DNA of 64,000 nucleotides from Rhodococcus rhodochrous (GCF_900187265.1 NZ_LT906450.1:2843444-2907443), one strand, 5' to 3'; counted from the stretch's first letter, positions 25,123-36,855 are shown. Notes: generated from the sequence alone by a model not told the origin. Numbers and translations: made by a program.

Positions 25123-25896
25123 TCAGCCGAACTGTTCGATGCCCAGCCGGATCACCATGGCGATCACCACGACCAGCAACACCACCCGCACGAATCCGGC
25201 GCCGCGCGCGAGCGCCATCCGGGAACCGAGCACCGATCCGGCGACGTTGCACACCGCCAGCGCCGCCCCGAGCGTCCACCACACGTGCCCGCCGACGGCG
25301 AAGAGCACCAGCGCGCCGAGATTCGAGCCGAAGTTGAGCACCTTCGCCATCGCCGCGGAGGTGACGAACTCGCTGCCGAGCATCGCCGCGAACACGATGA
25401 TGAAGAAGGTGCCGGTGCCGGGTCCGAGGATCCCGTCGTAGAAGCCGATCACCGCCGCGGCCGTGATCACCACGGTAATCAGCCGCAGGGTGGAGGGGCG
25501 GCGGGTGCCGCCGGCGCCGAGTTTCGGGCGGGTGGTGACGAACACCGCCACCGCGACGAGCACCACCATCACGATCGGGATGAACACCTCCCGGTCGATG
25601 AGCGAGACCGCCGCCGCCCCCGCCGCCGCGGCCACGGCCGCGACCAAGGCGGCGGGGCCGAGCAGCGACCAGCGCAGCGGGATGCGCCGCGCGAAGGTCA
25701 GCACCGCCGCGCCGGTCCCGCAGATGGCGGTGAGCTTGTTCGTCGCCAGCGCCACCTGCGGCGTCAACTGCGGGGCGACGAGGAACAGGGCGGGCAGCAG
25801 AATCAGCCCGCCGCCGCCGACCACCGCGTCCACCCATCCGGCGGCCGTCGCGGCGGTCATCAGCAACGCCCAGTCACCTGCAGTCATGGCGGTCAT
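25123..25896 (-). CDS. TSUP (TauE/SafE) family membrane permease
   Basis: This protein has about 257 residues and roughly eight hydrophobic segments. The family signatures are AGWVDAVVGGGGLILLPALF near the N-terminus and VIGFYDGILGPGTGTFF in the second repeat, each a TSUP half-motif. Members move sulfite, sulfonates or other organic anions; the substrate here is unknown. Starts at 25896 and 25887 are both possible, and neither has a strong ribosome site. It is divergent from fxsA. Confidence 0.85.
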   Translation of the reverse strand: MTAMTAGDWALLMTAATAAGWVDAVVGGGGLILLPALFLVAPQLTPQVALATNKLTAICGTGAAVLTFARRIPLRWSLLGPAALVAAVAAAAGAAAVSLIDREVFIPIVMVVLVAVAVFVTTRPKLGAGGTRRPSTLRLITVVITAAAVIGFYDGILGPGTGTFFIIVFAAMLGSEFVTSAAMAKVLNFGSNLGALVLFAVGGHVWWTLGAALAVCNVAGSVLGSRMALARGAGFVRVVLLVVVIAMVIRLGIEQFG

Positions 25897-25991
25897 TCGA
25901 TCACGCGGCGCATCCGTGGCCGGGTGCGGGAGCAAAACCGGCGGCCCGTTCGTTGACCGGACAGAAACCGCCGACGGAAGGAAGTCCCGCC

Positions 25992-26534
25992 GTGTACCCG
26001 TTGTTGTTCGTGCTCTACGTCGTGGCGGAGATCGCGGTGCTGGCCTGGCTCGGCTCCACCCTCGGCGCCCTGGCCACCGTGCTGATCTTCCTCGGTGTCA
26101 GCGCCGCCGGTTATCTCGTGCTCGCCGCGCTGGGCCGCCGCGCACTGCGCAATCTCGGCGAACTGCGCAATGGGCGGGCGCCGCGCGCCAATTCCCCGGA
26201 GCGGGTGCTCACCGACGGTGCGCTCATCGGCGCCGGCGCGGCCCTGGTGCTGATTCCCGGCATCGTCAGCACCGTGCTCGGGGTGGTGCTGTTGCTGCCG
26301 ACCCGTGCCGCGCTGCGTCCGGCGGTGCGCACGCTGGTCGCGCGGCGGGCCCGCACCACCGGGTTCTCCGCGCAGCGGCTGGTGGTGGTCGACGGGCAGG
26401 TCGTCGATCACAGTGTCGTCGGGGGCGCCCCGCACCTGACCGGTGGTCCGGCCGTGACCGAGCAGGTCGACGACCGCGGCACCGTGTTCGAAGGGGAGAT
26501 CGTGGAGACCCCGCGCCGCCACGAGGAGCGGTAA
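25992..26534 (+). CDS. fxsA: FxsA family cytoplasmic membrane protein
   Basis: This 180-residue protein has FxsA features: the N-terminal helix PLLFVLYVVAEIAVLAWLG, a second helix ATVLIFLGVSAAGYLVLAAL and the conserved ALIGAGAALVLIPGIVSTVLG segment. Residues beyond about 130 form a soluble tail. The GTG at 25992 follows a GGAAGGAAG ribosome site. FxsA overproduction relieves phage T7 exclusion in E. coli, but the normal role is unknown. The order fxsA, lnt/ppm1, rbpA is conserved in mycobacteria. Confidence 0.86.
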   Translation: MYPLLFVLYVVAEIAVLAWLGSTLGALATVLIFLGVSAAGYLVLAALGRRALRNLGELRNGRAPRANSPERVLTDGALIGAGAALVLIPGIVSTVLGVVLLLPTRAALRPAVRTLVARRARTTGFSAQRLVVVDGQVVDHSVVGGAPHLTGGPAVTEQVDDRGTVFEGEIVETPRRHEER

Positions 26535-26553
26535 CCGGGCAGACTGGGCACTC

Positions 26554-28164
26554 GTGAGCCCTGCACCGCACACCCAGCTTCTCGTCGGCGGCCGCATCTA
26601 CAGCGCCAGTGCCCCCGATGCCACCGCTATGGCCGTCACCGACGGCACGATCGTGTGGGTCGGGCAGGACCGGCCCGGCCGCGCCCTGCACCCGGACGCC
26701 GAGATCGTCGACCTGCACGGCGCGTTCGTCGCCCCCGGTTTCGTCGACACCCACGTGCACACCACCAGCCACGGCCTGGCGCTGACCGGGCTGGATCTGA
26801 CCGATGCCGTCGACCGCGAGGACGCGTTGCGCCGGGTGCGCGCGCACGCCGAGGCGCACGACGACGCGGTGATCTGGGGGCACGGCTGGGACGAGACCCG
26901 CTGGCCCGACCCGACGCCGCCGACCACCGCCGACCTCGATGCCGCCGCCCCGGCCCGGCTCGTCTATCTCGGCCGGATCGATGCGCATTCGGCGGCGGCG
27001 TCGAGCGCGTTGCGGGCCGCCGCCGAACCCCTCGACGAGCTGGCCGGGTTCGATCCGCAGCAGCCGCTGACCGCCGCGGCGCACCACGCGGTGCGCGGCG
27101 CCGCACGCCGCGGGCTGACCGCCGCGCAGCGTGCCCGCGCCCGGCTGGCGGCCCTCGATGATTTCGCCGCGCACGGGTACGTCGCGGTGCACGAATGCGC
27201 CGGCCCCGACATCTCCGGGCTCGACGACTTCACCGAACTGCTCGGCACCGACCATCCGGTGCAGGTGCGCGGCTACTGGGGCCAAGCGGTGCGCACCGGC
27301 GAAGACGCCGCGGAGCTGCTCGCGAAAACCGGCGCCGATGCCCTGGGCGGGGATCTGTTCGTCGACGGGTCGATCGGTTCGCACACCGCCGCGCTGGCCC
27401 GCCCCTACGACGATCTGCCGGACTGCTGCGGCACCACCTATCTGACCGAGGACGAGCTGACCGCGCACGTGCGGGCGTGCACCTCGGCGGGCATCCAGGC
27501 CGGTTTCCACGTCATCGGTGACGCCGCGACCACCGCTGCGGTCGCGGCCTTCGAGGCGGTCGCCGCGGAGGTCGGGGGACCGGCGCTCGCCGCGCGGGGG
27601 CATCGGCTCGAGCACGTCGAGTCGCTGACGGTCGCGCAGGCGGAGGTGTTGTCGCGGTACGGGGTGATCGCGAGCATGCAGCCGAGCTTCGACGCCCTGT
27701 GGGGCGGGCCGGACGGGATGTACGCGCAGCGGCTCGGTGTCGAACGCGCCGCGGCGTTGAATGCGTTCGCGCCGCTGGCGGCGACCGGTCTGGCGTTGGC
27801 GTTCGGCTCCGATGCGCCGGTGACGGCGCCGCGGCCGTGGCCGATGTTGCGGGCGGCGGTGCACCACCGCACCGAGGGCAGCGGGATCTCGCCGCGGGCG
27901 GCGTTCGCCGCCGCGACCCGCGGTGCGTGGCGCGCCGGTGGGGTGCGCGACGGGATGGCCGGCACCCTCGATCCGGGGGCGCCGGCGTCGTATGCGATCT
28001 GGGAGGTCGGGGAGCTGGTGGTCAGCGCCCCGAAGGATTCGGTGCAGCGGTGGTCGACGGATCCGCGGTCGCGGGTGGCGCCGCTGCCGGATCTCACCCC
28101 GGGCACCGCCGATCCGGTGCTGGTGCGCAGTGTGCACCGCGGCCGGGTCGTGTACGCGCGGTGA
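26554..28164 (+). CDS. YtcJ-like amidohydrolase
   Basis: This is a 536-residue metal-dependent hydrolase of the amidohydrolase superfamily (amidohydro_3/YtcJ group), starting at GTG 26554. The metal-binding HxH is in PGFVDTHVHTTSHG. Later conserved pieces are HECAGPD, LFVDGSIGSHTAAL, GFHVIGDAAT, GHRLEHVES and LAFGSDAPV, which supply the remaining His and Asp ligands. The substrate is unknown. The start of lnt overlaps its stop by 4 bp, so it is translated together with the lipoprotein-modification genes. Confidence 0.85.
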   Translation: MSPAPHTQLLVGGRIYSASAPDATAMAVTDGTIVWVGQDRPGRALHPDAEIVDLHGAFVAPGFVDTHVHTTSHGLALTGLDLTDAVDREDALRRVRAHAEAHDDAVIWGHGWDETRWPDPTPPTTADLDAAAPARLVYLGRIDAHSAAASSALRAAAEPLDELAGFDPQQPLTAAAHHAVRGAARRGLTAAQRARARLAALDDFAAHGYVAVHECAGPDISGLDDFTELLGTDHPVQVRGYWGQAVRTGEDAAELLAKTGADALGGDLFVDGSIGSHTAALARPYDDLPDCCGTTYLTEDELTAHVRACTSAGIQAGFHVIGDAATTAAVAAFEAVAAEVGGPALAARGHRLEHVESLTVAQAEVLSRYGVIASMQPSFDALWGGPDGMYAQRLGVERAAALNAFAPLAATGLALAFGSDAPVTAPRPWPMLRAAVHHRTEGSGISPRAAFAAATRGAWRAGGVRDGMAGTLDPGAPASYAIWEVGELVVSAPKDSVQRWSTDPRSRVAPLPDLTPGTADPVLVRSVHRGRVVYAR

Positions 28165-29789
28165 CCGGCCGACCCTTCGCCGCGGTCACCGCGCGGGCGG
28201 TGCGTGTCGTCGCGCTGCGGGCGCTGCTGGCCGTCGTCGCGGGACTGTTGCTGTTCGCGTCGTTCCCGCCGCGGCCGTTGTGGTTCCTCGCCCCGGTCGG
28301 AATCGCGCTCCTGGTCGGTGTATCGACTGCAGTGCCGATGCGGCGACGCGCCGGGTTCGGTTACGGCTATCTCGCCGGCCTCGGTTTCCTGGTGCCGCTG
28401 CTGCCCTGGATCGGCGTCTATGTCGGTCCGTTGCCGTGGTTGGCGCTCGCCGCCGCCGAGGCGGTCTTCGTCGGCCTGTTCGGGGCGCTGGTGGTGCACC
28501 TGCGGTCGCTGCCGGTCGCGCCGTTGTGGATCGCGGCGGCGTGGAGCCTGACCGAATGGTTGCGTTCGAGTGTCCCGTTCGGCGGATTCCCGTGGGGTCG
28601 GCTGGCGTTCGGGCAACCCGACGGCGGGTTCGTCTCCCTCGCCGTCGTCGGCGGTGCCCCGCTGGTGTCGTTCGCCGTCGCCGCGACCGGCGCCGGGCTC
28701 GCCGCCCTCGCCCTGACCGCCTCCCGCCGTGCCCGCCCGGCGCGGGCCTGGACGGCGCCGGTCGCGGTGACGCTGCTCGGTCCGCTGCTCGCCGCGGCGG
28801 CGTGGCCGCTGGTGCGCACCACCACCGACGAGTCGTCGACGGTGACGGTCGCGGCGATCCAGGGCAGCGTGCCGCGCCTGGGCCTGGACTTCAACGCCCA
28901 GCGCAAGGCGGTGCTCGACAACCACGTCGTCCGCACCCTCACGCTCGCCGAGGACGTCGCCGCCGGACGGGCCCCGGCCCCCGATGTGGTGATCTGGCCG
29001 GAGAACGCCTCGGACATCGACCCGCTGCGCAACGCCGATGCCGCCCGCGACATCTCCGCCGCGTCCGCCGCGATCGACGCGCCGATCCTCGTCGGGGCGG
29101 TGCTCGCCAACGGCGACCGGACCACCACCAATTCGGTGATCGTGTGGGACGCGCAGACTGGTCCGGGGGAGCGGCACGACAAGAAGATCATCCAGCCGTT
29201 CGGCGAGTACCTGCCGTGGCGGTCGTTCTTCCGACTGTTCTCCGAGTACGCGGACCGCGCCGGTTATTTCGTGCCCGGCGACGGGGACGGCATGGTGACC
29301 GCCGGCGGCATCGACATCGGGGTGGCGACCTGTTACGAGGTGGCCTTCGATCGGGCGTTCCGCGATTCGATCGACGCCGGCGCGCAGCTGCTGGCGGTGC
29401 CGACGAACAACGCCACCTTCGGCGACACCGAGATGACCTACCAGCAGCTGGCGATGTCGCGGGTGCGGGCCGTCGAGCACGGCCGGGCCGTGATCGTCGC
29501 GGCGACCAGCGGGGTCAGCGCGATCGTCGAACCGGACGGTCGGGTGCAGCAGAGCACACCGTTGTTCGTGCCCGATGCCCTGGTGGCGCAGGTGCCCTTG
29601 CGCGCAGACGTTACGCTGGCTAGTCGGCTCGGAGTGGCGCCGGAGCTTGTGCTCTGCGCCGCGGCCGTGGCCGCCGCCGGTTTCGCCCTGGTGCGAGGAC
29701 GGCGGGAGAAGGCCGGTGCGGCAGCTCGCACCAGCACCGGCGCAGCAGGAGCACCGGCCGGTGGCCGGTTCGACAAGGAGGACCTCTGA
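28161..29789 (+). CDS. lnt: apolipoprotein N-acyltransferase
   Basis: This 542-residue membrane enzyme adds the third acyl chain to lipoproteins. Six or so N-terminal hydrophobic helices lead into a nitrilase-type domain from about residue 225. The catalytic triad is visible as Glu in [10 protein letters not shown], Lys in [13 protein letters not shown] and Cys in [11 protein letters not shown]. The GTG start overlaps the previous stop (GTGA), and ppm1 begins on its last base (TGATG). In M. tuberculosis this domain is fused to Ppm1; here the two are separate, as in several rhodococci and corynebacteria. Confidence 0.92.
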   Translation: MTGRPFAAVTARAVRVVALRALLAVVAGLLLFASFPPRPLWFLAPVGIALLVGVSTAVPMRRRAGFGYGYLAGLGFLVPLLPWIGVYVGPLPWLALAAAEAVFVGLFGALVVHLRSLPVAPLWIAAAWSLTEWLRSSVPFGGFPWGRLAFGQPDGGFVSLAVVGGAPLVSFAVAATGAGLAALALTASRRARPARAWTAPVAVTLLGPLLAAAAWPLVRTTTDESSTVTVAAIQGSVPRLGLDFNAQRKAVLDNHVVRTLTLAEDVAAGRAPAPDVVIWPENASDIDPLRNADAARDISAASAAIDAPILVGAVLANGDRTTTNSVIVWDAQTGPGERHDKKIIQPFGEYLPWRSFFRLFSEYADRAGYFVPGDGDGMVTAGGIDIGVATCYEVAFDRAFRDSIDAGAQLLAVPTNNATFGDTEMTYQQLAMSRVRAVEHGRAVIVAATSGVSAIVEPDGRVQQSTPLFVPDALVAQVPLRADVTLASRLGVAPELVLCAAAVAAAGFALVRGRREKAGAAARTSTGAAGAPAGGRFDKEDL

Positions 29790-30565
29790 TGGCAGCGGCG
29801 ACGCCGGCCGGGAACGACAGCGCACCCAGCGCCCGCACCCTGGTGATCATTCCGACCTACAACGAGCGGGAGAACCTCGGTCGGATCATCACGCGGCTGC
29901 ACGCTGCGCTGCCGCACACCCACGTCCTCGTCGTCGACGACGGCAGCCCCGACGGCACCGGTGACCTCGCCGACGAACTCGCCGCCGCCGACGAGCGCAT
30001 CGCGGTGCTGCACCGCACCGAGAAGAACGGTCTCGGTGCCGCCTACATCGCCGGTTTCCGGTGGGGGCTCGAGCACGGCTACACGGTGCTCGTGGAGATG
30101 GACGCCGACGGCAGCCACGCCCCCGAGCAGCTGCACCTGCTGCTCGAGAAGGTCGACGCCGGCGCCGATCTGGTGCTCGGTTCCCGGTACGTGCCCGGCG
30201 GCACGGTGGTGAACTGGCCGTGGCACCGCGAGGTGCTCTCCCGCGGTGGCAACATCTACTCGCGTCTCGCGCTGGGGGTGTCGATCCAGGACATCACCGG
30301 CGGCTACCGTGCCTACCGTCGTGAGGTGCTCGAGAAGCTCGACCTCGACGCGATCGCCTCGCACGGCTACTGCTTCCAGGTCGATCTCGCGTGGCGCACC
30401 CTGCAGGCCGGGTTCACCGTCGCCGAGGTGCCCATCACGTTCACCGAACGGGAGATCGGTGAGTCGAAGATGAACGGCAACATCGTGCAGGAGGCCCTCG
30501 TCCGGGTCACCGTGTGGGGGCTGCGCAGCCGCCTCGCGCGCCTGCGGGCACTGCTCGGCCGCTGA
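29789..30565 (+). CDS. ppm1: polyprenol monophosphomannose synthase
   Basis: This is a 258-residue GT2 glycosyltransferase. It moves mannose from GDP-mannose to polyprenyl phosphate, the donor for lipoarabinomannan and for protein mannosylation. The nucleotide-sugar motifs are [12 protein letters not shown] and [10 protein letters not shown], and the metal-binding motif is [12 protein letters not shown]. No membrane helix is fused, so it probably acts with the adjacent Lnt at the membrane, as mycobacterial Ppm1 does with its Lnt partner. It ends next to the convergent pap operon. Confidence 0.93.
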   Translation: MAAATPAGNDSAPSARTLVIIPTYNERENLGRIITRLHAALPHTHVLVVDDGSPDGTGDLADELAAADERIAVLHRTEKNGLGAAYIAGFRWGLEHGYTVLVEMDADGSHAPEQLHLLLEKVDAGADLVLGSRYVPGGTVVNWPWHREVLSRGGNIYSRLALGVSIQDITGGYRAYRREVLEKLDLDAIASHGYCFQVDLAWRTLQAGFTVAEVPITFTEREIGESKMNGNIVQEALVRVTVWGLRSRLARLRALLGR

Positions 30566-30575
30566 ACCGGCCACA

Positions 30576-30615
30576 CCTGATGCATCAGGCGCTGCGCGGC
30601 TGATGAGCTAGCCGC
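30576..30615. terminator. palindromic region between ppm1 and the pap operon
   Basis: Two symmetrical elements lie where the genes converge: a perfect 14-bp palindrome CCTGATGCATCAGG at 30576-30589 and a weak hairpin with arms GCGGCT (30596-30601) and AGCCGC (30610-30615). The second overlaps the end of the oxygenase gene. They probably end both transcripts, but the stems are short. Confidence 0.4.
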
Positions 30616-31603
30616 TGCGCGGCCACGGCCAGCGGGCGTCGAGTTCCTCCCCGAGCCCCAGGCCCGCGCACAGCCGGCGGATGGCGCTGCAGTCCTGCAC
30701 CACCGGCCGGCCCTCGGTCACGGCGATGGTGTCGGCGACCAGCTCGTCGCCGCCGGGGATGTTCTCGTGCGCGATGATCGCCGCCCAGGTGGAGGTGTCG
30801 GAGCCGGTGAACGCCGCGACCGCGGTGCCGAGCGCGTCGAGCAGCCGCACCCGATCGGTGTCGTCGAGTTCGGTGAGCACCGCGGTGAGCAGCCCACCGG
30901 CCAGCGAGGCGTGGCACAGCTCGTCGCGGCGGTGCACCGCAACCGTCGCGCGGTTGACCGGTTGCAGCTCCGGGTCGGTGGTGAGCAACGCCAGATAGGC
31001 GCTGATCGAGGTCTCCGCGACGGTGGTGAACGCCAGCTGCACCAGCGCCGCATCCCGCGGGGTCTCGGCGCGCGCGACCGCGGCGCGATGCTCCCGCACG
31101 GTCGGGCAGGGTGGCAGCACCGACTCCGGGAGCGCCCAGCCGCGGCGACGGCGGGTGAGCACGTTGGCCTGCTGGTGCATGAGGGTGTGGTACTGCTCGT
31201 CGACCATCGCCTGCAGCACCCCGGTGACCACCGTGTCGGACGGGCCGATGCCGAACGCGTCCTCGGTGATCAACGCGAAGCCGGGGTTGACGACGTGCTG
31301 TTCGATGTCGACGACGCTCTTGTTGTAGGCGATCCACGCCCAGGCCCGCAGCCGCGCCTGCCGTTGCTCGTCGAGCGCGAGATAACGCGGATGCTCGGCG
31401 AAGGGCAGCATCTGCTCGGGATAGTCGGCGCGGTCCGCCTCGAACAGCGCATCGAGATCGACCTCGGGTTTCTTCACGGCGGCGCGGCGCGGCCACGAGC
31501 GGGTCAGCCCGGCGATCACCGCGCTCTCCGCCGGATCGGACGGGTCGTATTGCGGGAGTTCCGGCGCGCGCAGCTGCGGGCCGGGGATGTCGGACTCGTT
31601 CAT
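30608..31603 (-). CDS. AurF/CmlI-type diiron arylamine N-oxygenase
   Basis: This 331-residue protein is in the AurF family of non-haem diiron enzymes, which oxidise arylamines to nitroso and nitro groups (AurF on p-aminobenzoate, CmlI in chloramphenicol synthesis). All seven expected iron ligands are visible: Glu101, Glu136 and His139 (DEQYH), Glu197 (AETSI), and His224, Glu228 and His231 (HRRDELCH). These sit within one residue of the AurF positions. It is the last gene of an operon that should make a 4-amino-phenylalanine precursor, and its start overlaps the dehydrogenase stop by 4 bp. The natural substrate is inferred to be an aminophenyl compound, free or carrier-bound. Confidence 0.85.
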   Translation of the reverse strand: MNESDIPGPQLRAPELPQYDPSDPAESAVIAGLTRSWPRRAAVKKPEVDLDALFEADRADYPEQMLPFAEHPRYLALDEQRQARLRAWAWIAYNKSVVDIEQHVVNPGFALITEDAFGIGPSDTVVTGVLQAMVDEQYHTLMHQQANVLTRRRRGWALPESVLPPCPTVREHRAAVARAETPRDAALVQLAFTTVAETSISAYLALLTTDPELQPVNRATVAVHRRDELCHASLAGGLLTAVLTELDDTDRVRLLDALGTAVAAFTGSDTSTWAAIIAHENIPGGDELVADTIAVTEGRPVVQDCSAIRRLCAGLGLGEELDARWPWPRSG

Positions 31604-32510
31604 GTCCGGCTCCTTTCCTCGCTCGGACCGCCGACCGCACCCGGATCGCGGGGCAGTGCCGCGAACAGCTGCGCGCACAGCTGCGCGGCGGCGGGTTGCC
31701 CGTCGCCGAGCGCGGCGCGGGCCCGGTCGAGCAGCGCCGCGAAATCGGGCAGGGCGTCGGTGGCGGCGTCGAGATCGGCGACCGCGTCGGCGAGGGCGCG
31801 GCGGGCGGTGGCGGCGTACGGGTTGGTGAGCTGGATGTCGTGGTAGACCTCGGCGGTGCCCCCGGACACGCGGGCGAGCAGCGCCCGCAGCACGGTGTGC
31901 GGCGGCGCGGCGACCCGGGCGGCGGCATCCGGCACGTCGAGCCGGTCGAGGGCGATGCCGAACGCGAGGATCGCGGCGTGGGTGAGCACCTGCACGGCGG
32001 CGGTGATGCGGTCGTGTTCGTCGGCGGTGGTCTCGACCACTGCCGCACCCCAGTCGCGCAGGGCCGCAACGAACTCGGCCACGACCGGAGCGTCGTGGTG
32101 ACGCACCGCCACCACGGGCCGGCCGGGCAACCCGAGGTCGGGGGCGAACATCGGGTTGATGCCGAGCGCGGGGGCGCCGGGCCGGTAGGTGTGCAGCGCC
32201 GCGGCGATCGGGGTCTTCACCGACAGGGTCTCCACCAGCAGGGTGTGCGGGGGCAGCAGCCGCGCGAGTACCGGCAGGGCGGCACCGGCGACGACGTCGG
32301 GGACGGCGAGGACCACGATGTCGGCGCCGTCGAGAGCCGCGGCGAGGCGGGTGTCGGGGGCGGTCAGATCGGCGCGCAGCATGTCGGGGGTGGCCGGGTC
32401 GGCGGCCGGGTCGACGACGAGCACCTGACGGCCGGCCTCGCGCAACGCGGCGGTGAGCAGGGCGCCGACGGCGCCGCATCCGCCGGCGACGATCACCCGG
32501 CCGGGCGTGG

Positions 32511-32514
<4 letters not shown>
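31600..32514 (-). CDS. papC: PapC-like prephenate/4-amino-4-deoxyprephenate dehydrogenase
   Basis: This 304-residue protein is of the TyrA/PapC type. An N-terminal Rossmann motif (GGCGAVGALLTAALREAG) binds NAD(P). A conserved block LLVETLSVKTPI and the LGINPMFAPDLGLPG loop match prephenate dehydrogenases, followed by a helical dimer domain (EHDRITAAVQVLTHAAILAFG). In the PapABC pathway this step oxidatively decarboxylates 4-amino-4-deoxyprephenate to 4-aminophenylpyruvate. It overlaps both neighbours by 4 bp. A role in plain tyrosine synthesis cannot be excluded by sequence, but the context argues for the amino compound. Confidence 0.8.
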
Positions 32515-34682
<2,168 letters not shown>

Positions 34683-34690
34683 GACGGGCC

Positions 34691-35071
34691 TCAGTTCGTG
34701 CCGTCGCCGCGGCGACCGGAGCCGACCCGGTCCGCGGTGGCGCCGCCGGAGACGATGCGGTCCTCGACCCGGCACGCCTCGTCGATGAGCAGGGTGTACA
34801 GCGAGCGCACGAAGTCGCCGGACAGGCCGTGCCGGTACGCGTAGTCCTGGGCGCGGCGGTGCACGACCTCCATGCGGCCGGGTTGCAGCACGTCGAGGCC
34901 GTGGCGTTGCTTGAGTTCGGCGACGCGTCCGCACACCTCGAGGCGGGCGCGGATCCCGTCGAGCAGGGTCCGGTCGATGTCGTCGAGTTCGGCACGCAGG
35001 TCGGCCAATTCGGCGGCGGCCTGTGTCGACGGCGCGTCCGCCGCAGTGTGGTGACGGTCGGTCACGGACAC
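34691..35071 (-). CDS. papB: AroQ-type chorismate mutase, likely 4-amino-4-deoxychorismate mutase (PapB-like)
   Basis: This 126-residue all-helical AroQ mutase is the first gene of the operon. Helix 1 carries LRAELDDIDRTLLDGIRARL and is followed by the VAELKQRHGLDVLQPGR active-site region, which supplies the conserved Arg, Lys and Arg residues. In PapB or CmlD the same fold rearranges 4-amino-4-deoxychorismate to the prephenate analogue. Substrate preference cannot be read directly; being coupled to a PabAB fusion is the argument. Two palindromes upstream probably regulate it. Confidence 0.82.
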   Translation of the reverse strand: MSVTDRHHTAADAPSTQAAAELADLRAELDDIDRTLLDGIRARLEVCGRVAELKQRHGLDVLQPGRMEVVHRRAQDYAYRHGLSGDFVRSLYTLLIDEACRVEDRIVSGGATADRVGSGRRGDGTN

Positions 35072-35130
35072 TCACCCCCTTGCAAGCGACCCGCCGGAGC
35101 ACCGGCGCGAAGGTCGTGGATCGGGCGTGC

Positions 35131-35166
35131 CGATCATGATCGATCGGCGTGCGATCATGATTGCAC
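35131..35166. promoter_or_regulatory. paired palindromes upstream of the pap operon
   Basis: A perfect 12-bp palindrome CGATCATGATCG at 35131-35142 and an 18-bp near-perfect one at 35149-35166 (GTGCGATCATGATTGCAC) share the core CGATCATGAT. Their centres are 21 bp apart, two helical turns, and they lie 60-95 bp before the mutase start. This is the layout of a cooperative dimeric repressor or activator site. No regulator gene lies in the operon. Confidence 0.55.
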
Positions 35167-35270
35167 GCACCGTCCGGCCGATATCGACGATTGATCGATT
35201 CGTGGCGGGGCCGCAACCGAATTCGCGGAACCACCGTCCCGTCGGGCTGCGCTTGCGGGGTCCGTAACGA

Positions 35271-35308
35271 CGTGTGCCGCCCTGGACGATCGTCCGGGGC
35301 GGCACACG
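35271..35308. terminator. strong hairpin terminator downstream of rbpA
   Basis: A 38-bp inverted repeat CGTGTGCCGCC...GGCGGCACACG, with a central ACGATCGT, lies 22 bp past the rbpA stop. The arms are nearly perfect. There is no T-run. It separates rbpA transcription from the pap operon promoter. Confidence 0.7.
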
Positions 35309-35330
35309 TACGTGTTCGGCGGCGCAGGTG

Positions 35331-35669
35331 TCAGGCGCCGCGGCGCTTGGCCTTGAGCAGGTCCAGGCGCTCCTTGAGCAGGTCCTCGAGTTCCTCGATG
35401 GAGCGACGCTCGAGCAGCATGTCCCAGTGCGTGCGCGGCGGCTTGACCTTCTTCGGCTCCGGTGCGGCGCCCTCGACCAGGGTGCCCTCGAGGCCGTTCT
35501 TGCAGATCCAGGTGCCGGGGATCTCCGCGTCGTCCGCGAACGGCACGTCGTATTCCTCGCCGTTGTCGCAGCGGTAGCGCGCGATTCGCCGCGGCGCCAG
35601 ATCGTGGTCGCGGTCGGTTTCGTAGCTCACCGCCCCGAGTCGGCTGCCTCGCAGTACACGATCTGCCAT
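35331..35669 (-). CDS. rbpA: RNA polymerase-binding protein RbpA
   Basis: This 112-residue protein is RbpA, the actinobacterial factor that binds the housekeeping sigma factor and RNA polymerase and stabilises open complexes. The N-terminal MADRVLRGSRLGAVSYETDR is nearly diagnostic. The core domain contains RYRCDNGEEYDVPF and IPGTWICKNG, and the C-terminal sigma-interacting helix is THWDMLLERRSIEELEDLL. I chose the ATG at 35669, which follows an AAGGAAGGA site, over the longer frame. In mycobacteria rbpA is divergent from and next to ppm1; here the pap operon lies between them. Confidence 0.96.
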   Translation of the reverse strand: MADRVLRGSRLGAVSYETDRDHDLAPRRIARYRCDNGEEYDVPFADDAEIPGTWICKNGLEGTLVEGAAPEPKKVKPPRTHWDMLLERRSIEELEDLLKERLDLLKAKRRGA

Positions 35670-35910
35670 GGTGGTGTCCTTCCTTGTGTGCTCCGCCCGG
35701 GTGACGATGCCGTGCGGCATCGACGCCGAGCTCGACGTCCACTGTGCTCAACGTCTGCGGAGCCGATTCCGTTCCCGCGGCCCACCGAGGAGCCGAGGGG
35801 CCAGTCTACCGACCCGCCGCACCGCCGCGCGCACGGTGCCCGCACCGGCCCGTGCGTCCGGGATTCCCGCCGCCCCGCCGGGGGTGCGGGCGGGCAGTAC
35901 AGTGACGCTC

Positions 35911-36243
35911 GTGACCGGACGTGACACCCGAGCGAGCACGTGCCTGTGGTGCGGGCGCCCGGTACCGGAGATCGGCACCGGCCGGCGACGCCGCTACTGC
36001 CGCCAGTCGTGCCGGCAACGCGCCTACGAGCAGCGCAGCAGCGCCCGCCGCGCCGGACTGCCCGAGGATTCGGTGGTGCTCACCGCCGGCGAGGTCGAGG
36101 CCCTCGCCGACCGCGCGTTCCGGGTGCGCTGCGCCGCCGAGGACGTCGCCACCGCGGTCGCCGAGGGCGCCGCGGCCGACGAGCTGACCGCCCTGTGCGC
36201 GGAGCTGCTCGATCTGGCCCGCGACGCCGAACGACTGCGCTGA
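35911..36243 (+). CDS. small zinc-ribbon-like hypothetical protein
   Basis: This 110-residue protein is from GTG 35911. The N-terminus has a CLWCGRPV motif and a YCRQSCRQRAYEQR motif, forming a CxxC...CxxxC treble that should bind zinc. The rest is an acidic helical region. Similar small proteins occur in mycobacteria and rhodococci with unknown function. About 240 bp upstream to the rbpA start contain the divergent rbpA promoter, and no clear motif was recognised there. Confidence 0.65.
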   Translation: MTGRDTRASTCLWCGRPVPEIGTGRRRRYCRQSCRQRAYEQRSSARRAGLPEDSVVLTAGEVEALADRAFRVRCAAEDVATAVAEGAAADELTALCAELLDLARDAERLR

Positions 36244-36267
36244 CCGCCCCGATCCGGGGGCGCCGGC

Positions 36268-36855
36268 TCAGGCGAAGAAGCCACCCATGGTGTAGATCAC
36301 CTGGCAGAACGCGCCGTTGGCGTACTGCAGCGAGCCGAACAGGGCGCCGAGCACCGCGCCGGGACCGCTGTCGATCACCGCGGACTGCAGCCCGCCGCCG
36401 TTGTTGTCGAGGGTGGCGACCCCGGCCCGGATGTTCTCCATGTTGATCCACACGAACTTCAGGTCCGAGGCGGTCACCGGCGCACCGGCGGTGGGTTCGA
36501 CGAACACCTCGATCGACCCGAACGGCACCTGACCGTGCGGGCCGGGATGCACCCACGCGGTGGTCATCGCGAACGGCACGAAACCGCCGCCGCAGCCCGG
36601 ACCGACGGTGGGTGCGGGCGACGAGAACGGCTGCGGGATGTTCTTCGGCGGCGGCGCGAACGGATCCGCCGAGCCGGAGTCGGCGACGAGCCGCTCGAGC
36701 GCGGCGAGGGTCTCGGGGGAGTCGGCGACCTCCGCGCGCAGCTGATCGAGCGGCACCCCCGGCGGGGCGGTGTCGGCGGCGGCCTGGGCGGGGGCCGCGA
36801 GCAGGGCCGCGGCGAGCAGGGCGGTGACGAGCGGGGCGGATCGGCGACGCAACAT
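36268..36855 (-). CDS. secreted hypothetical protein with signal peptide
   Basis: This 195-residue protein begins with a typical Sec signal peptide (LRRRSAPLVTALLAAALLAAPAQAAA, cleavage expected near residue 26). The mature part has GPGCGGGFVPFAMTTAWVHPG and a C-terminal FGSLQYANGAFCQVIYTMGGFF, with two cysteines that could pair outside the cell. I do not recognise the family; related secreted proteins appear to be common in rhodococci. It is transcribed away from the NRPS and shares the 543-bp gap with it. Confidence 0.65.
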   Translation of the reverse strand: MLRRRSAPLVTALLAAALLAAPAQAAADTAPPGVPLDQLRAEVADSPETLAALERLVADSGSADPFAPPPKNIPQPFSSPAPTVGPGCGGGFVPFAMTTAWVHPGPHGQVPFGSIEVFVEPTAGAPVTASDLKFVWINMENIRAGVATLDNNGGGLQSAVIDSGPGAVLGALFGSLQYANGAFCQVIYTMGGFFA

